Assembly (NCBI RefSeq): GCF_013314535.1
Contig: NZ_JABUAE010000002.1
Location: forward strand, 186,001-250,000
DNA length: 64,000 nt
Origin: Bacillus sp. Xin1
Lineage (GTDB): Bacteria; Bacillota; Bacilli; Bacillales; Bacillaceae_G
Reading direction: 5' to 3'
Shown here: in pieces, positions 6,731 through 15,341 of the stretch
Position numbering within the stretch: position 1 is the first letter of the stretch
Layout of the letters: each line of letters begins with the position of its first letter
Notes under the pieces: model-generated
The model's database searches: none
Seen by the model: only the letters and a program-made list of their open reading frames with translations
Told to the model about the DNA's origin: nothing
Position numbers and translations under genes: made by a program

Positions 6731-9700
6731 ACTGAATAATGAAATCACGAAAATGCAAGGCGGTTTCTATCAGCTTCATAAAGATAAAGAAGCATTAGAA
6801 GTCTTTATGGAAGAAGCGAGAGCGAATACCGTTCATTTTGATAGCGTGGCAGAGCGAATTGAGTATATGAATGAACAGGATTACTATTACAACGTTCTGG
6901 ACGAGTATAAGTTGGAGGAAGTAGAAGAAGTATACAACGTTGCATACGGTGAAAACTTCGAGTTCCAATCTTATATGGCAGCATCTAAGTTTTATAAAGA
7001 TTACGCGTTAAAGACGGATGATCAAAAACAATACTTAGAAAGCTACGAAGATCGCGTATCAATTGTGTCATTATACTTAGGACGTGGCGATGTTAAGAAA
7101 GCAAAACAATTTGCAAGCATGATCGTAAAACAAAACTACCAACCAGCGACACCAACCTTTTTAAATGCGGGAAGAAGCAGAAGAGGAGAAATGGTGTCTT
7201 GTTTCTTGTTAGAGATGGATGATAGCTTAAATTCGATTGGATTTAATATTAATACGGCGATGCAGCTATCGAAAATTGGTGGAGGCGTGGCGCTCAACTT
7301 GAGTAAATTACGCGCACGCGGTGAGCAAATTAAAGGCATCGATAACGCAGCAAGTGGTGTTGTACCAGTTATGAAATTGCTTGAAGATTCGTTTTCGTAT
7401 GCGAATCAGTTGGGTTAACTTATGGCTCAACTATAAAACCGGGTCAATTGCTGGAACGCCTGAGTATATCGAGGTAGGATACTACGAAGAAATTACGTAG
7501 CGCCCCCTAAAAATCCAAGATTGCAGGAAATCAGCAGCCGAGTTCCTAAGTCTATTAGATAGGGAGAAGGTTCAACGACCAAGTGGCTATATAGGTGACT
7601 ATATAGCTCGAACCTGGCTTCTCAAATCAACCAAATTCAAAGGGTGTATCCAGTTATGGGGAGAAAAAAGAGCTTTATAACAAAAATATGTCCTATTTGT
7701 AAAAGTAATTATGAGGTTAATCAAAATAATAAAAGAGAGATGGAACAATCCAAAACGTGTGGAATATTAGAGTGTCGGAAGAAGCTTGTGCTTATTAATA
7801 CAAACTATAATTTAATATGTTTTGGATGTGGAAAATCATTTGTAGGAAAAAGGATAAATCAAAAGTTTTGTAGTAAGAAATGTCAAACTAAACGATATAA
7901 ATTAGTTTGTGTTATATGTGCGAGTGAATTCTATTCTGATAAAAATGTAACAAAAACATGTTCGCATAAGTGTAGATGGGCATTGAATAGAAGCCAGCTT
8001 GTTGGTTTAATATGTTCTTACTGTGAAAAGTCTTTTTCCAGGCCAGCATATACTGTTAGAGATTCAAAAGTTTTTTGTTCAAAAAGTTGTAATAATAAAT
8101 TTTTTGTAGAGTTAAATTACGGTACAACTAACAAGTATGGTAAAAACTGGTCGAGAATAAGAGAGTACATGTTTGAGTTTTATGATTTTCGTTGTCAAAA
8201 GTGTTTAGAAAAATATGATATAAATACACTAAGATTACATCACATTATTCCATTTCGTTTTTTTGAAAGTCTTGATCAAGCAAACCTTATGATGAATTTA
8301 TTGCCACTTTGTGATTCCTGTCATATTCAGGTACATCAAAAATACGATGAGTGGCTAAACAAAGAATTTGGTGAGAAGAAGATATGGTCTGAACTCTATA
8401 GCGATATAGAGAGGATAGCAGAAATGACTATCCCCCATACGTTTTAAAGGTATGGAGTAACAATATGCAAAGAAAAGGTGCCGGTGCAGTATATTTAAAT
8501 ATCTTCCATTGGGATATTATAGAATTTTTGGATTAATTGGTAGTCCCTCTATACAGTAATGTGTATGAGAAAACCTTGTGAACCTAGCCAATAGGGTGTC
8601 GCATTAGCGGCTAACGGTATCAGTTGAATAAGGGGAAAAGAAAAAGAACCCACGAAGAAGCTGACTAAGAGAGCCTACGGTCCATTGTATGTGGATAGCA
8701 GGTAATACCGTGCCAAGCTTGTTAGAAATGTTTTTATCAATTCTTTCAAGAAGGTGTAGAGACTATCGAACGCACGTCAATAGACGAAAGTTAGTAGAGT
8801 AGGCTGGATATAGGCACCAGTCGAAGTGCAAGGCAACCAGTTACAGGTTGATGATATAGTCCAACCTTCATAGAAATATGAAGAAAAGTTGACCAAAAAA
8901 ATAAATGCCGATGAGAAAAGCCGTATTCAGTCTCTATCAATCGGTATCATCGTTCCAACCAAGTTCTTTGAGCTTGCTGAGAAAAATGAACCATTCCATG
9001 TTTTCGCACCGTATACAGTATATAAAGAGTACGGAAAACATTTAGATGATATAGACATTGATGAAATGTACGATGAGCTAATGAGCAATCCAAAGGTGAA
9101 GAAGAAGCTACTTGATATTAGTGCGCGTGATATGCTCATTAAAATTGCGATGATTCAGCTTGAGTCTGGTTATCCATACTTAATGTTTAAATCAAATGCA
9201 AATAAGCAGCATCCGTTAAAGGATATTGGAACTGTGAAGATGTCGAATCTTTGTACAGAAATCTTCCAGTTACAAGAAACATCCGAAATTAACGACTACG
9301 GTACAGATGATATTATCCGTCGTGATATTAACTGTAACTTAGGATCATTAAACATTGTAAACGTAATGGAGAATAAAGAAATTCGTGAAGCAGTTCATGC
9401 AGGAATGGAAGCTTTAACAGCTGTTTCTGATATGACTGTTATTCCAAACGCACCAACTGTGAAAAAAGCAAATGACGAGCTTCATTCAGTTGGCTTGGGT
9501 GCAATGAACTTACACGGATATTTAGCGAAAAATAAAATCGCTTATGAAAGTGCAGAAGCGAAAGAATTTGTTCGCACATTCTTTATGATGTTAAACTACT
9601 ACTCCATTGAAAAGAGTATGGGTATTGCGAAAGAAAAGGGCGAAACATTTAAAGACTTCGATAAGTCGGATTATGCAAATGGAACATACTTTGAAAAGTA

Positions 9701-10211
9701 TGAGACAACAGATTACAGTCCGGTAACTGAGAAAGTACAGCAGTTATTTGAAGGGATCTATATTCCAACAAAAGAAGATTGGACAAGTCTAAAAGAAGAA
9801 GTGCAGAAGCACGGTTTATACAACTCATATAGATTGGCTATTGCTCCGACACAATCAATCAGTTACGTTCAAAATGCTACTTCAAGTGTAATGCCGATCG
9901 TAAGTCAAATCGAGTCAAGAACGTATGCAAATGCGACAACATATTATCCAATGCCATATTTATCAAAAGATACATTCTGGTATTATAAATCTTCTTACGA
10001 TATGAATCAGTTTAAATTAATTGACTTAATCGCAGAAATTCAAGAGCATATTGACCAAGGAATTAGTACAATTCTGTATGTAAATAGTGATATTTCTACT
10101 CGTGAATTAGCACGTTATTACATTTATGCACATAAAAAAGGCTTGAAGAGCTTGTATTATACAAGAACTCGTAAGTTAAGCGTCGAAGAGTGCGTTGCTT
10201 GTACAGTTTGA
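6717..10211 (+). CDS. nrdE: Class Ib ribonucleoside-diphosphate reductase alpha subunit NrdE, interrupted by two group I introns
   Basis: Reduces ribonucleoside diphosphates to deoxy forms together with NrdF. Exon 1 is 6717-7415 (TTG start after AAGGAAAGGG), exon 2 8468-8533 and exon 3 8892-10211. Joined, they encode 694 residues, about the length of Bacillus NrdE. Visible motifs are QPATPTFLNAG, the active-site Cys in MVSCFLLE, GGGVALNLSKLR, the thiyl-radical Cys in NLCTEIF, and the C-terminal redox pair CVAC. At the joins the reading frame gives ANQLG-QRKGAGA and IIEFLD-TKKINAD. Unspliced RNA stops at TAA 7416. The essential function therefore depends on both introns splicing. Confidence 0.93.
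7416..8467 (+). mobile_element. Group I intron 1 in nrdE (encodes HNH protein)
   Basis: 1052 bases. P1 is visible: exon AGTTGGGT ending at T7415 pairs with the guide GGCTCAACT (7424-7432), with the required U.G wobble at the splice site. The intron ends with G8467. The core element GTTCAACGACCA (7570-7581) is followed far downstream by AAGATATGGTC (8379-8389), and GACCA/TGGTC form P7. Three 3' stems follow: CTCTATA/TATAGAG, GGATAG/CTATCC and CCATAC/GTATGG. The HNH gene fills the region between the two P7 strands, and its end overlaps the second strand. Confidence 0.9.
7656..8447 (+). CDS. Intron-encoded HNH endonuclease with zinc-ribbon repeats
   Basis: 263 residues from the ATG at 7656, after AAAGGG; an in-frame GTG at 7644 is an alternative. 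The N-terminal half holds about four Cys-x2-Cys...Cys-x3-4-Cys modules (CPICKS, CFGCGKSF, CVICASEF, CSYCEKSF), as in zinc-ribbon DNA binders. The C-terminal half holds the HNH nuclease: CQKC, then LRLHHIIPF, an Asn in NLMMNLLPLC, then DSCHIQVH. It presumably cuts an intronless nrdE allele to drive homing. Codon use is more AT-rich than nrdE, fitting foreign origin. No frameshift is seen, so the nuclease may be active. Confidence 0.9.
   Translation: MGRKKSFITKICPICKSNYEVNQNNKREMEQSKTCGILECRKKLVLINTNYNLICFGCGKSFVGKRINQKFCSKKCQTKRYKLVCVICASEFYSDKNVTKTCSHKCRWALNRSQLVGLICSYCEKSFSRPAYTVRDSKVFCSKSCNNKFFVELNYGTTNKYGKNWSRIREYMFEFYDFRCQKCLEKYDINTLRLHHIIPFRFFESLDQANLMMNLLPLCDSCHIQVHQKYDEWLNKEFGEKKIWSELYSDIERIAEMTIPHTF
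8534..8891 (+). ncRNA. Group I intron 2 in nrdE (ORF-less)
   Basis: 358 bases without an open frame. The exon ends GGAT (T8533) and can pair with GTCC at 8543-8546 (U.G at the splice site); the intron ends with G8891. The core elements are AGAGACTAT (8758-8766) and GATATAGTCC (8853-8862), with GACTAT/ATAGTC forming P7. Joining 8533 to 8892 restores the NrdE frame exactly. P1 is only four pairs by eye, so this helix is the least certain part. Confidence 0.85.
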
Positions 10212-10254
10212 TGCAAATTATAATTCACTGATATACAAGATAAAGAGTAAGGCA

Positions 10255-10287
10255 GCATGAGCAGGGTTTTTCTGACCCTGCTCATGC
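10255..10287 (+). repeat. Hairpin 1 between nrdE and nrdF
   Basis: GCATGAGCAGGGT (10255-10267) pairs perfectly with ACCCTGCTCATGC (10275-10287), loop 7 bases. No T run follows, so it is not a standard terminator; it may stabilise or process the nrd mRNA. Confidence 0.7.
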
Positions 10288-10308
10288 TTAGTTATAAAAT
10301 TTAAGACG

Positions 10309-10362
10309 TCTAACATGCGGTTAAGTTTTCATTACTAACTGAAAGCTTTACCGCATGTTAGA
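10309..10362 (+). repeat. Hairpin 2 between nrdE and nrdF
   Basis: TCTAACATGCGGT (10309-10321) pairs with ACCGCATGTTAGA (10350-10362), a 13-bp perfect stem with a 28-base loop, ending 30 bases before the nrdF start. Function unknown. Confidence 0.65.
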
Positions 10363-10392
10363 AGAGCTTATTGATAGAGAAGGGGCGATTCA

Positions 10393-11361
10393 ATGCGCGC
10401 GGTAAACTGGAACAAAAAAGAAGACGATTTTAGTTTAATGTTTTGGAAGCAAAACATCGCTCAATTTTGGACAGAAGAAGAGATCGCTGTATCTTCTGAC
10501 AAAAATACTTGGGTGCAATTATCAAAAGAGGAGCAAATTGCTTATAAACGTGTGCTAGGAGGATTAACACTTCTAGATACAAAACAAGGCGGCGAAGGGA
10601 TGCCACTTGTACTTGTTCATCTTGAGAATTTACAAGCGAAAAGTGTACTAGCTTTCATGGGTGCTATGGAAGAAGTACATGCGAAGAGCTACAGTCATAT
10701 CTTCACGACACTCGCAACAGAAGAAGAAATTGATGAAATCTTTGATTGGGTAGATAACCATCCATTGCTTGAGAAAAAAGCAGGTATTATTACAGGTTAC
10801 TATCGCCGTTTATTAAAGCCACAAGTAACGAAAAAAGAATTATATATGGCTATGGTAGCGAGTGTATTCTTAGAAAGTTACTTGTTCTATAGTGGATTCT
10901 TCTATCCACTATACTTAGCAGGACAAGGAAAATTGACTGCAAGTGGTGAAATTATTAACTTAATAATTCGCGACGAAAGCATTCACGGCGTATTCGTCGG
11001 TATTTTAGCACAACAAATCTTTGCAGAACTTACTGCTGAAGAGCAGCAAGAAGTGCAAAAAGAAACACAAGAACTATTAATGGAACTGTATGAAATTGAA
11101 ACTGCATACACAGAAGAAATTTATACATCCATTGGTCTTGTTGAAGATGTAAACCGATTTGTTCGTTACAATGCGAATAAAGGGCTTATGAACTTAGGAT
11201 TAGAACCACGCTTTGAAGAAGAAGAAATTAACCCAATCGTATTAAACGGTTTACGTACAGATACGAAAAATCATGATTTCTTCTCTGTAAAAGGAAATGG
11301 TTATGTAAAAGCCACAAATGTTGAAAAATTATCAGATGATGATTTCGTGTTTGATTTTTAA
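10393..11361 (+). CDS. nrdF: Class Ib ribonucleoside-diphosphate reductase beta subunit NrdF
   Basis: 322 residues, the normal NrdF length. It houses the dimetal site and the tyrosyl radical used by NrdE. Metal ligands are seen in LLDTKQGGEG (Asp), AMEEVHAKSY (Glu and His), VFLESYLFYSGF (Glu) and IRDESIHG (Glu and His); the radical Tyr is in HAKSYSHIF. ATG start after AGAAGGGG. It is separated from nrdE by 181 bases with two hairpins, which could set a different subunit ratio or message stability. Confidence 0.96.
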   Translation: MRAVNWNKKEDDFSLMFWKQNIAQFWTEEEIAVSSDKNTWVQLSKEEQIAYKRVLGGLTLLDTKQGGEGMPLVLVHLENLQAKSVLAFMGAMEEVHAKSYSHIFTTLATEEEIDEIFDWVDNHPLLEKKAGIITGYYRRLLKPQVTKKELYMAMVASVFLESYLFYSGFFYPLYLAGQGKLTASGEIINLIIRDESIHGVFVGILAQQIFAELTAEEQQEVQKETQELLMELYEIETAYTEEIYTSIGLVEDVNRFVRYNANKGLMNLGLEPRFEEEEINPIVLNGLRTDTKNHDFFSVKGNGYVKATNVEKLSDDDFVFDF

Positions 11362-11373
11362 TAAATAAGATTG

Positions 11374-11408
11374 AAAAAAGCTGTCTTTCATTGAAAGGCA
11401 GCTTTTTT
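11374..11408 (+). terminator. Terminator after nrdF
   Basis: AAAAAAGCTGTCTTTC (11374-11389) pairs with GAAAGGCAGCTTTTTT (11393-11408) with one G.T pair. Confidence 0.85.
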
Positions 11409-11614
11409 GTGTGTAGATAGTTTACATAATGTTATTATTTCTTGATAAGTTTTTCTTCCTTGATCTATTAAAGTTAAGTAGTATGAGAAGTTGAATAAGT
11501 TATGTCGAAATGAATAGAAAATGAAAGGAACGATTAGAAAAATAATCCCACCTATCGTTTCGTTGGAACGTGAACAAATAGGGCTATTTAATAAATTTTT
11601 TCATTCAAGAAATT

Positions 11615-11631
11615 TTGGCTCAAAAATTGCA
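11615..11631 (+). promoter_or_regulatory. Sigma-54 promoter of the permease gene
   Basis: TTGGCTC, five bases, TTGCA: the -24 GG (11617-11618) and -12 GC (11629-11630) have the obligatory spacing. One base differs from the ideal TTGGCAC. The 355-base gap 11409-11763 contains only this promoter, a micro-ORF and a cre box. Confidence 0.85.
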
Positions 11632-11666
11632 TGAATATTTTTAAAAATAAAGGAGGGGATTTCGTA

Positions 11667-11696
11667 ATGCGTAGTAGGATGTTTACAGTTCATTGA
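11667..11696 (+). CDS. Possible 9-codon leader peptide
   Basis: AAAGGAGGGG is followed after about eight bases by ATG at 11667 and nine codons (MRSRMFTVH) to TGA. It lies in the leader of the sigma-54 transcript, upstream of the permease. The ribosome site is stronger than needed for chance, but the peptide is too short to judge. Confidence 0.3.
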   Translation: MRSRMFTVH

Positions 11697-11707
11697 AAGC
11701 GTTTTCC
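11694..11707 (+). promoter_or_regulatory. Candidate CcpA cre site
   Basis: TGAAAGCGTTTTCC matches the cre consensus TGWAARCGYTWNCW at 13 of 14 positions. It lies about 50 bases downstream of the predicted sigma-54 start point, placed to block elongation, and would put the permease under carbon catabolite repression. Confidence 0.6.
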
Positions 11708-11763
11708 AGTTAGTTATCAATCTTTACATGGAAATTAGATAGAGAAAGTAGGAGGAATGATAG

Positions 11764-13113
11764 GTGGGAAAAGTAGTTGGTTTAAAGCGGTCATTAGGAC
11801 TTTGGTCAATTGTTATGCTAGGTGTTGGGTATATGACGCCGATGGTAGGGTTTGATACATTCGGAATCGTTTCTGAAAAAACGGATGGGCACGTTCCAGG
11901 GGCTTATCTTATTGCATTAGCGGGAATGTTATTTACAGCAGCAAGCTACGGCAAAATGGTAAAGGTTTTTCCCACCGCGGGTTCTGCTTATACGTATACA
12001 CAGAAGACAATTAGTGCGAGACTTGGGTTTCTTGTTGGATGGTCAGCGTTATTGGATTATTTGTTCTTGCCGATGGTGAACGCACTATTAACGAGAATTT
12101 ATATGTCAGCACTTTTTCCAAGTGTACCAGACTGGGCATGGGTTGTTGGCTTCGTTCTACTGATTACACTTATAAATATTATTAGCGTAAATGTTACTGC
12201 TAATTTCAACACGTTCTTAGTAACATTTCAGGTGCTAGTAATGATTGTGTTTGTTTTTCTCGTTATAAAAGGCTTATTAGCGGGAGAGGGAACAGGAGAA
12301 GTTTTTTCCATTCAGCCGTTTTTTGAGTCAGATATACAAATATCACCGTTAGTTGCAGGGGCTACAATTCTTTGTTTTTCATTTTTAGGTTTTGATGCGG
12401 TAACGACATTTGCAGAAGAAACACCAAACGCAAAGAAGACGATTCCTCGAGCTATTTTTCTTACCGCTTTAATTGGCGGTATTTTGTTCATCGTTACGAC
12501 GTATTTTACACAATCCTTTTTTCCAGATGCATCTGTATTTAAAGATCAAGAGTCAGCCGCTCCAGAAATTGCACTATATGTCGGAGGAAAATTATTTCAA
12601 ACTTTCTTCTTAGTAGGAACTTTTATGGGGACAATCGCGTCTGGCTTAGCATCTCATACAAGTGTATCGCGATTATTATACGTAATGGGGCGAGATAATG
12701 TAATTCCGCAGAAGATATTTGGATACATTCATCCGCGCTTGCGGACCCCAGTATATAACATTATTTTTGTAGGAATTATTGCGCTCTCCGCTATGTTCAT
12801 AGATTTAGAAACAGCAGCCTCTCTTATTAACTTCGGAGCGCTTATTGCATTTACGTTTGTTAATTTATCAGTCATTTCTTACTATGTGATTAAGCAAAAA
12901 CGATATAAAACAGTAAAAGACTTTTTTAATTTTTTAGTTATGCCTATTTTGGGAGCTGGTACTGTAGCTGTACTATGGTTTAACCTCAATATTCACTCAC
13001 TTATTTTAGGAATTAGCTGGGCTGTTATTGGAATCGGCTATCTTCTATATATTACGAACATGTTTCGTTCAGCTCCTCCGCAAATGCATTTTGAAGAAGT
13101 GCAGGAAATGTAA
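11764..13113 (+). CDS. APC-family amino acid/polyamine permease (PuuP-like)
   Basis: 449 residues with about twelve hydrophobic helices. The N-terminal [20 protein letters not shown] and [20 protein letters not shown] are typical of the amino acid-polyamine-organocation family; the second motif is strongly conserved in PuuP-type putrescine importers. GTG start at 11764 after AGGAGG. It has its own sigma-54 promoter and heads the cluster with glutamate dehydrogenase and a putrescine-type aminotransferase, so a diamine is the likely substrate. Substrate is inferred, not shown. Confidence 0.85.
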   Translation: MGKVVGLKRSLGLWSIVMLGVGYMTPMVGFDTFGIVSEKTDGHVPGAYLIALAGMLFTAASYGKMVKVFPTAGSAYTYTQKTISARLGFLVGWSALLDYLFLPMVNALLTRIYMSALFPSVPDWAWVVGFVLLITLINIISVNVTANFNTFLVTFQVLVMIVFVFLVIKGLLAGEGTGEVFSIQPFFESDIQISPLVAGATILCFSFLGFDAVTTFAEETPNAKKTIPRAIFLTALIGGILFIVTTYFTQSFFPDASVFKDQESAAPEIALYVGGKLFQTFFLVGTFMGTIASGLASHTSVSRLLYVMGRDNVIPQKIFGYIHPRLRTPVYNIIFVGIIALSAMFIDLETAASLINFGALIAFTFVNLSVISYYVIKQKRYKTVKDFFNFLVMPILGAGTVAVLWFNLNIHSLILGISWAVIGIGYLLYITNMFRSAPPQMHFEEVQEM

Positions 13114-13118
13114 AATAA

Positions 13119-13150
13119 CAAAAACATCGGGATGTATCCGGTGTTTTTTA
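13119..13150 (+). terminator. Terminator after the permease gene
   Basis: AAACATCGG pairs with CCGGTGTTT, then a T run. Confidence 0.7.
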
Positions 13151-13169
13151 TTTTGGAGATTTTAAAGTC

Positions 13170-13183
13170 ATGCACGTTTGCAT
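13170..13183 (+). promoter_or_regulatory. Candidate activator binding site (UAS), copy 1
   Basis: ATGCA-CGTT-TGCAT, an interrupted palindrome 83 bp upstream of the sigma-54 promoter at 13267. The same ATGCA-N4-TGCAT occurs at 17539 upstream of another sigma-54 promoter of this island. Proposed site for the activator encoded at 15342. Confidence 0.55.
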
Positions 13184-13266
13184 AAATCATTCAACTATTC
13201 ATAAGGAAGGGAAGAAAAACTATAAGTGAGAAGGCTGAAACAATATGATTAACATAATTTTACTAC

Positions 13267-13283
13267 TTGGCACGATTATTGCT
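13267..13283 (+). promoter_or_regulatory. Sigma-54 promoter of the glutamate dehydrogenase operon
   Basis: TTGGCAC, GATTA, TTGCT: a perfect -24/-12 match. The predicted start point is about 25 bases before the GTG at 13320. Confidence 0.92.
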
Positions 13284-13319
13284 TTCTAATACTAGTAAAA
13301 AAATAAAAGAGGTGTTATC

Positions 13320-14618
13320 GTGGCAATGCAATCAGAAAAAGAAGGTGTAACACAATCTATTCAAGAGAAAGTTGAGGTTGAAAATCCTTTAGAGGAGTTT
13401 CAGGCCATATTAAAAGAAGCGCTTCAGGCGTTGCGTTATCCAGAGGAAGTATTTGATTTTCTTAAAAAGCCAATGCGTTTTTTAGAAGTGAGTATTCCTG
13501 TTCGAATGGATGATGGAAGAACAAAAATATTTCAGGGGTATCGTGCCCAGCATAATGATGCAGCGGGACCAACAAAAGGTGGCATTCGGTTCCATCCGGA
13601 TGTTACAGCAGAGGAAGTAAAGGCGCTTGCTGGTTGGATGAGTTTGAAATGTGGAGTGACGGGACTTCCTTATGGAGGTGCGAAGGGCGGGATTATTTGT
13701 AATCCGCAGGAGATGAGTTTCAGAGAATTAGAGTTACTTAGCCGTGGTTATGTAAGAGCAGTCAGTCAAATTGTTGGACCTACGAAAGATATTCCGGCAC
13801 CTGATATGTATACAAATGCGCAAATTATGGCTTGGATGCTGGATGAATATGATCATATTAGAGAGTTTGATTCTCCAGGTTTTATTACTGGAAAGCCATT
13901 AATGCTAGGAGGATCACAGGGACGGGAAACAGCTACGTCTAAAGGAGTGTTTTACACGCTTCAATTAGTTAGTGAGCTAAAGCATATTCCGCTTCAAAAT
14001 ATGCGAGTGATCATTCAAGGGTTCGGAAATGTTGGAAGCTACTTGGCAAAATATTTATATGATATTGGTGTAAAAGTAGTAGGCGTATCGGATGCTTTAG
14101 GTGGTATTTATAATCCAGACGGTTTAGATGTTCCTTATTTACTAGAAAATCGAGATTCTTTTGGTGTTGTATCGAACCTTTTTAGTAAAACCATCTCAAA
14201 CCAAGAGCTGTTAGAAAAGGAATGTGATGTACTCATTCCAGCAGCAATTGGAGGAGTGATTACGAAGCATAATGCGAAAAGACTTGGATGTAAAATTGTA
14301 ATTGAAGCTGCAAATGGTCCGACAACAAAAGAAGCGATAACAATGTTAGAAGAGAAAGACATTTTAGTTGTCCCAGATATTTTAGCGAATTCTGGAGGCG
14401 TTATTGTTTCTTATTTTGAATGGTGTCAAAATAACCAAGGATACTATTGGACGGAGCAATATGTAGACCAGTGTTTAAAAGAGAAAATTACATCTAGCTT
14501 TTTTGATGTATTCAACACTTCAAAGCGTTTTGGGGTAAATATGAAAATTGCGGCATATATAGCAGGAGTTCGTAGGATTGTAGAAGCGTCACGTCTTCGA
14601 GGTTGGTTACATTTTTAA
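13320..14618 (+). CDS. Glu/Leu/Phe/Val dehydrogenase family protein, probable glutamate dehydrogenase
   Basis: 432 residues, close to RocG/GudB length. The N-terminal domain has the substrate Lys in KGGIRFHP and the catalytic Lys in PYGGAKGGI. The NAD-binding Rossmann motif is IQGFGNVGSYLAKYL. GTG start at 13320 after GAGGTG. Its sigma-54 promoter ties it to this cluster, where oxidising glutamate would regenerate 2-oxoglutarate for the aminotransferase at 19277 and release ammonia. Leucine or another substrate cannot be excluded by eye. Confidence 0.88.
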   Translation: MAMQSEKEGVTQSIQEKVEVENPLEEFQAILKEALQALRYPEEVFDFLKKPMRFLEVSIPVRMDDGRTKIFQGYRAQHNDAAGPTKGGIRFHPDVTAEEVKALAGWMSLKCGVTGLPYGGAKGGIICNPQEMSFRELELLSRGYVRAVSQIVGPTKDIPAPDMYTNAQIMAWMLDEYDHIREFDSPGFITGKPLMLGGSQGRETATSKGVFYTLQLVSELKHIPLQNMRVIIQGFGNVGSYLAKYLYDIGVKVVGVSDALGGIYNPDGLDVPYLLENRDSFGVVSNLFSKTISNQELLEKECDVLIPAAIGGVITKHNAKRLGCKIVIEAANGPTTKEAITMLEEKDILVVPDILANSGGVIVSYFEWCQNNQGYYWTEQYVDQCLKEKITSSFFDVFNTSKRFGVNMKIAAYIAGVRRIVEASRLRGWLHF

Positions 14619-14636
14619 TATAAGGGGAGGGAACAT

Positions 14637-14927
14637 ATGAAACTGGATATTTTACTAGAACAAATTGAAAAGCAACCAATTGGTTATTACTGTATTGTAT
14701 CGAAGCATCATCGATATGATTTAGCAGTTGCCTATTCACAGCAGTTTTTTGGGAAAGCAATGGTTACCTCTATTCAAAATGGCAGAATGATTTTATTAAG
14801 TCAAGAAGATATTGAACAGGAGCAATATTGGGCACCTAAGTTAGGGATTGAAGTAGAAGATGTAGAAGATTTTCAAAGTTTTTTTCATATGATACTTCAG
14901 TCACAAATGTTGGCGGAACAATATTAA
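14637..14927 (+). CDS. Unknown 96-residue protein in the sigma-54 island
   Basis: ATG at 14637 after AGGGGAGGG, 18 bases downstream of the dehydrogenase gene. Soluble, acidic in its second half (DIEQEQYWAPKLGIEVEDVED), with a Tyr/His-rich start (GYYCIVSKHHRYDLAVAY). No family recognised. Tight spacing on both sides says it is cotranscribed with glutamate dehydrogenase and the carrier-like protein that follows. Confidence 0.65.
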   Translation: MKLDILLEQIEKQPIGYYCIVSKHHRYDLAVAYSQQFFGKAMVTSIQNGRMILLSQEDIEQEQYWAPKLGIEVEDVEDFQSFFHMILQSQMLAEQY

Positions 14928-14954
14928 TTGAATAAAAGAAGGGAATGATTCATT

Positions 14955-15203
14955 TTGTATTATGAGATTGTTACGAGCCCATGCTATGGAACGGTTGAAA
15001 AGGTGTCTATTGATAAAGATTCTCGAATTTATGAATGGGAACCGCTATTTGCTATTAAAGATATGAATGGAAAGACGGAAGTAATCAAAATGGGATGTAG
15101 CGGAGAGGTGCAATCTTTAGAGGTAGAAGCAGGAGATAAAGTCATTCCAGGTATGGTATTGGCTTATATTCAAGAAGATATTCTAGTTAGTGGGAGTGAT
15201 TGA
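14955..15203 (+). CDS. Biotinyl/lipoyl-like small protein
   Basis: 82 residues, TTG start at 14955 after GAAGGGAATG. The C-terminal half (CSGEVQSLEVEAGDKVIPGM then VLAYIQED) matches the second half of the biotinyl/lipoyl barrel (G-x-V-x-x-L-x-V-x-x-G-D-x-V). The hairpin where biotin or lipoate is normally attached lacks the usual EAMKM or DKA motif, so it may be an unmodified barrel. Role in the island unknown. Confidence 0.65.
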   Translation: MYYEIVTSPCYGTVEKVSIDKDSRIYEWEPLFAIKDMNGKTEVIKMGCSGEVQSLEVEAGDKVIPGMVLAYIQEDILVSGSD

Positions 15204-15212
15204 TTGTAGGAA

Positions 15213-15243
15213 GGAAGATGGAACTATTCATCTTCCTTTTTTT
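15213..15243 (+). terminator. Terminator after the carrier-like gene
   Basis: GGAAGATG (15213-15220) pairs with CATCTTCC (15229-15236), followed by T7. Confidence 0.85.
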
Positions 15244-15341
15244 ATTAAAGTAAGTAAAAAATGTATATTATCAGATTAATTAAAAAAATCTGTTTTTAAT
15301 GATACAATACAAGTTAAGCAGTTTAAAGGAGGAGTAGCAGA

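Noticed and set aside
13245-13289. 14-codon frame MINIILLLGTIIAF
   Set aside because: It coincides exactly with the sigma-54 promoter and has no ribosome site; transcription starts after it.
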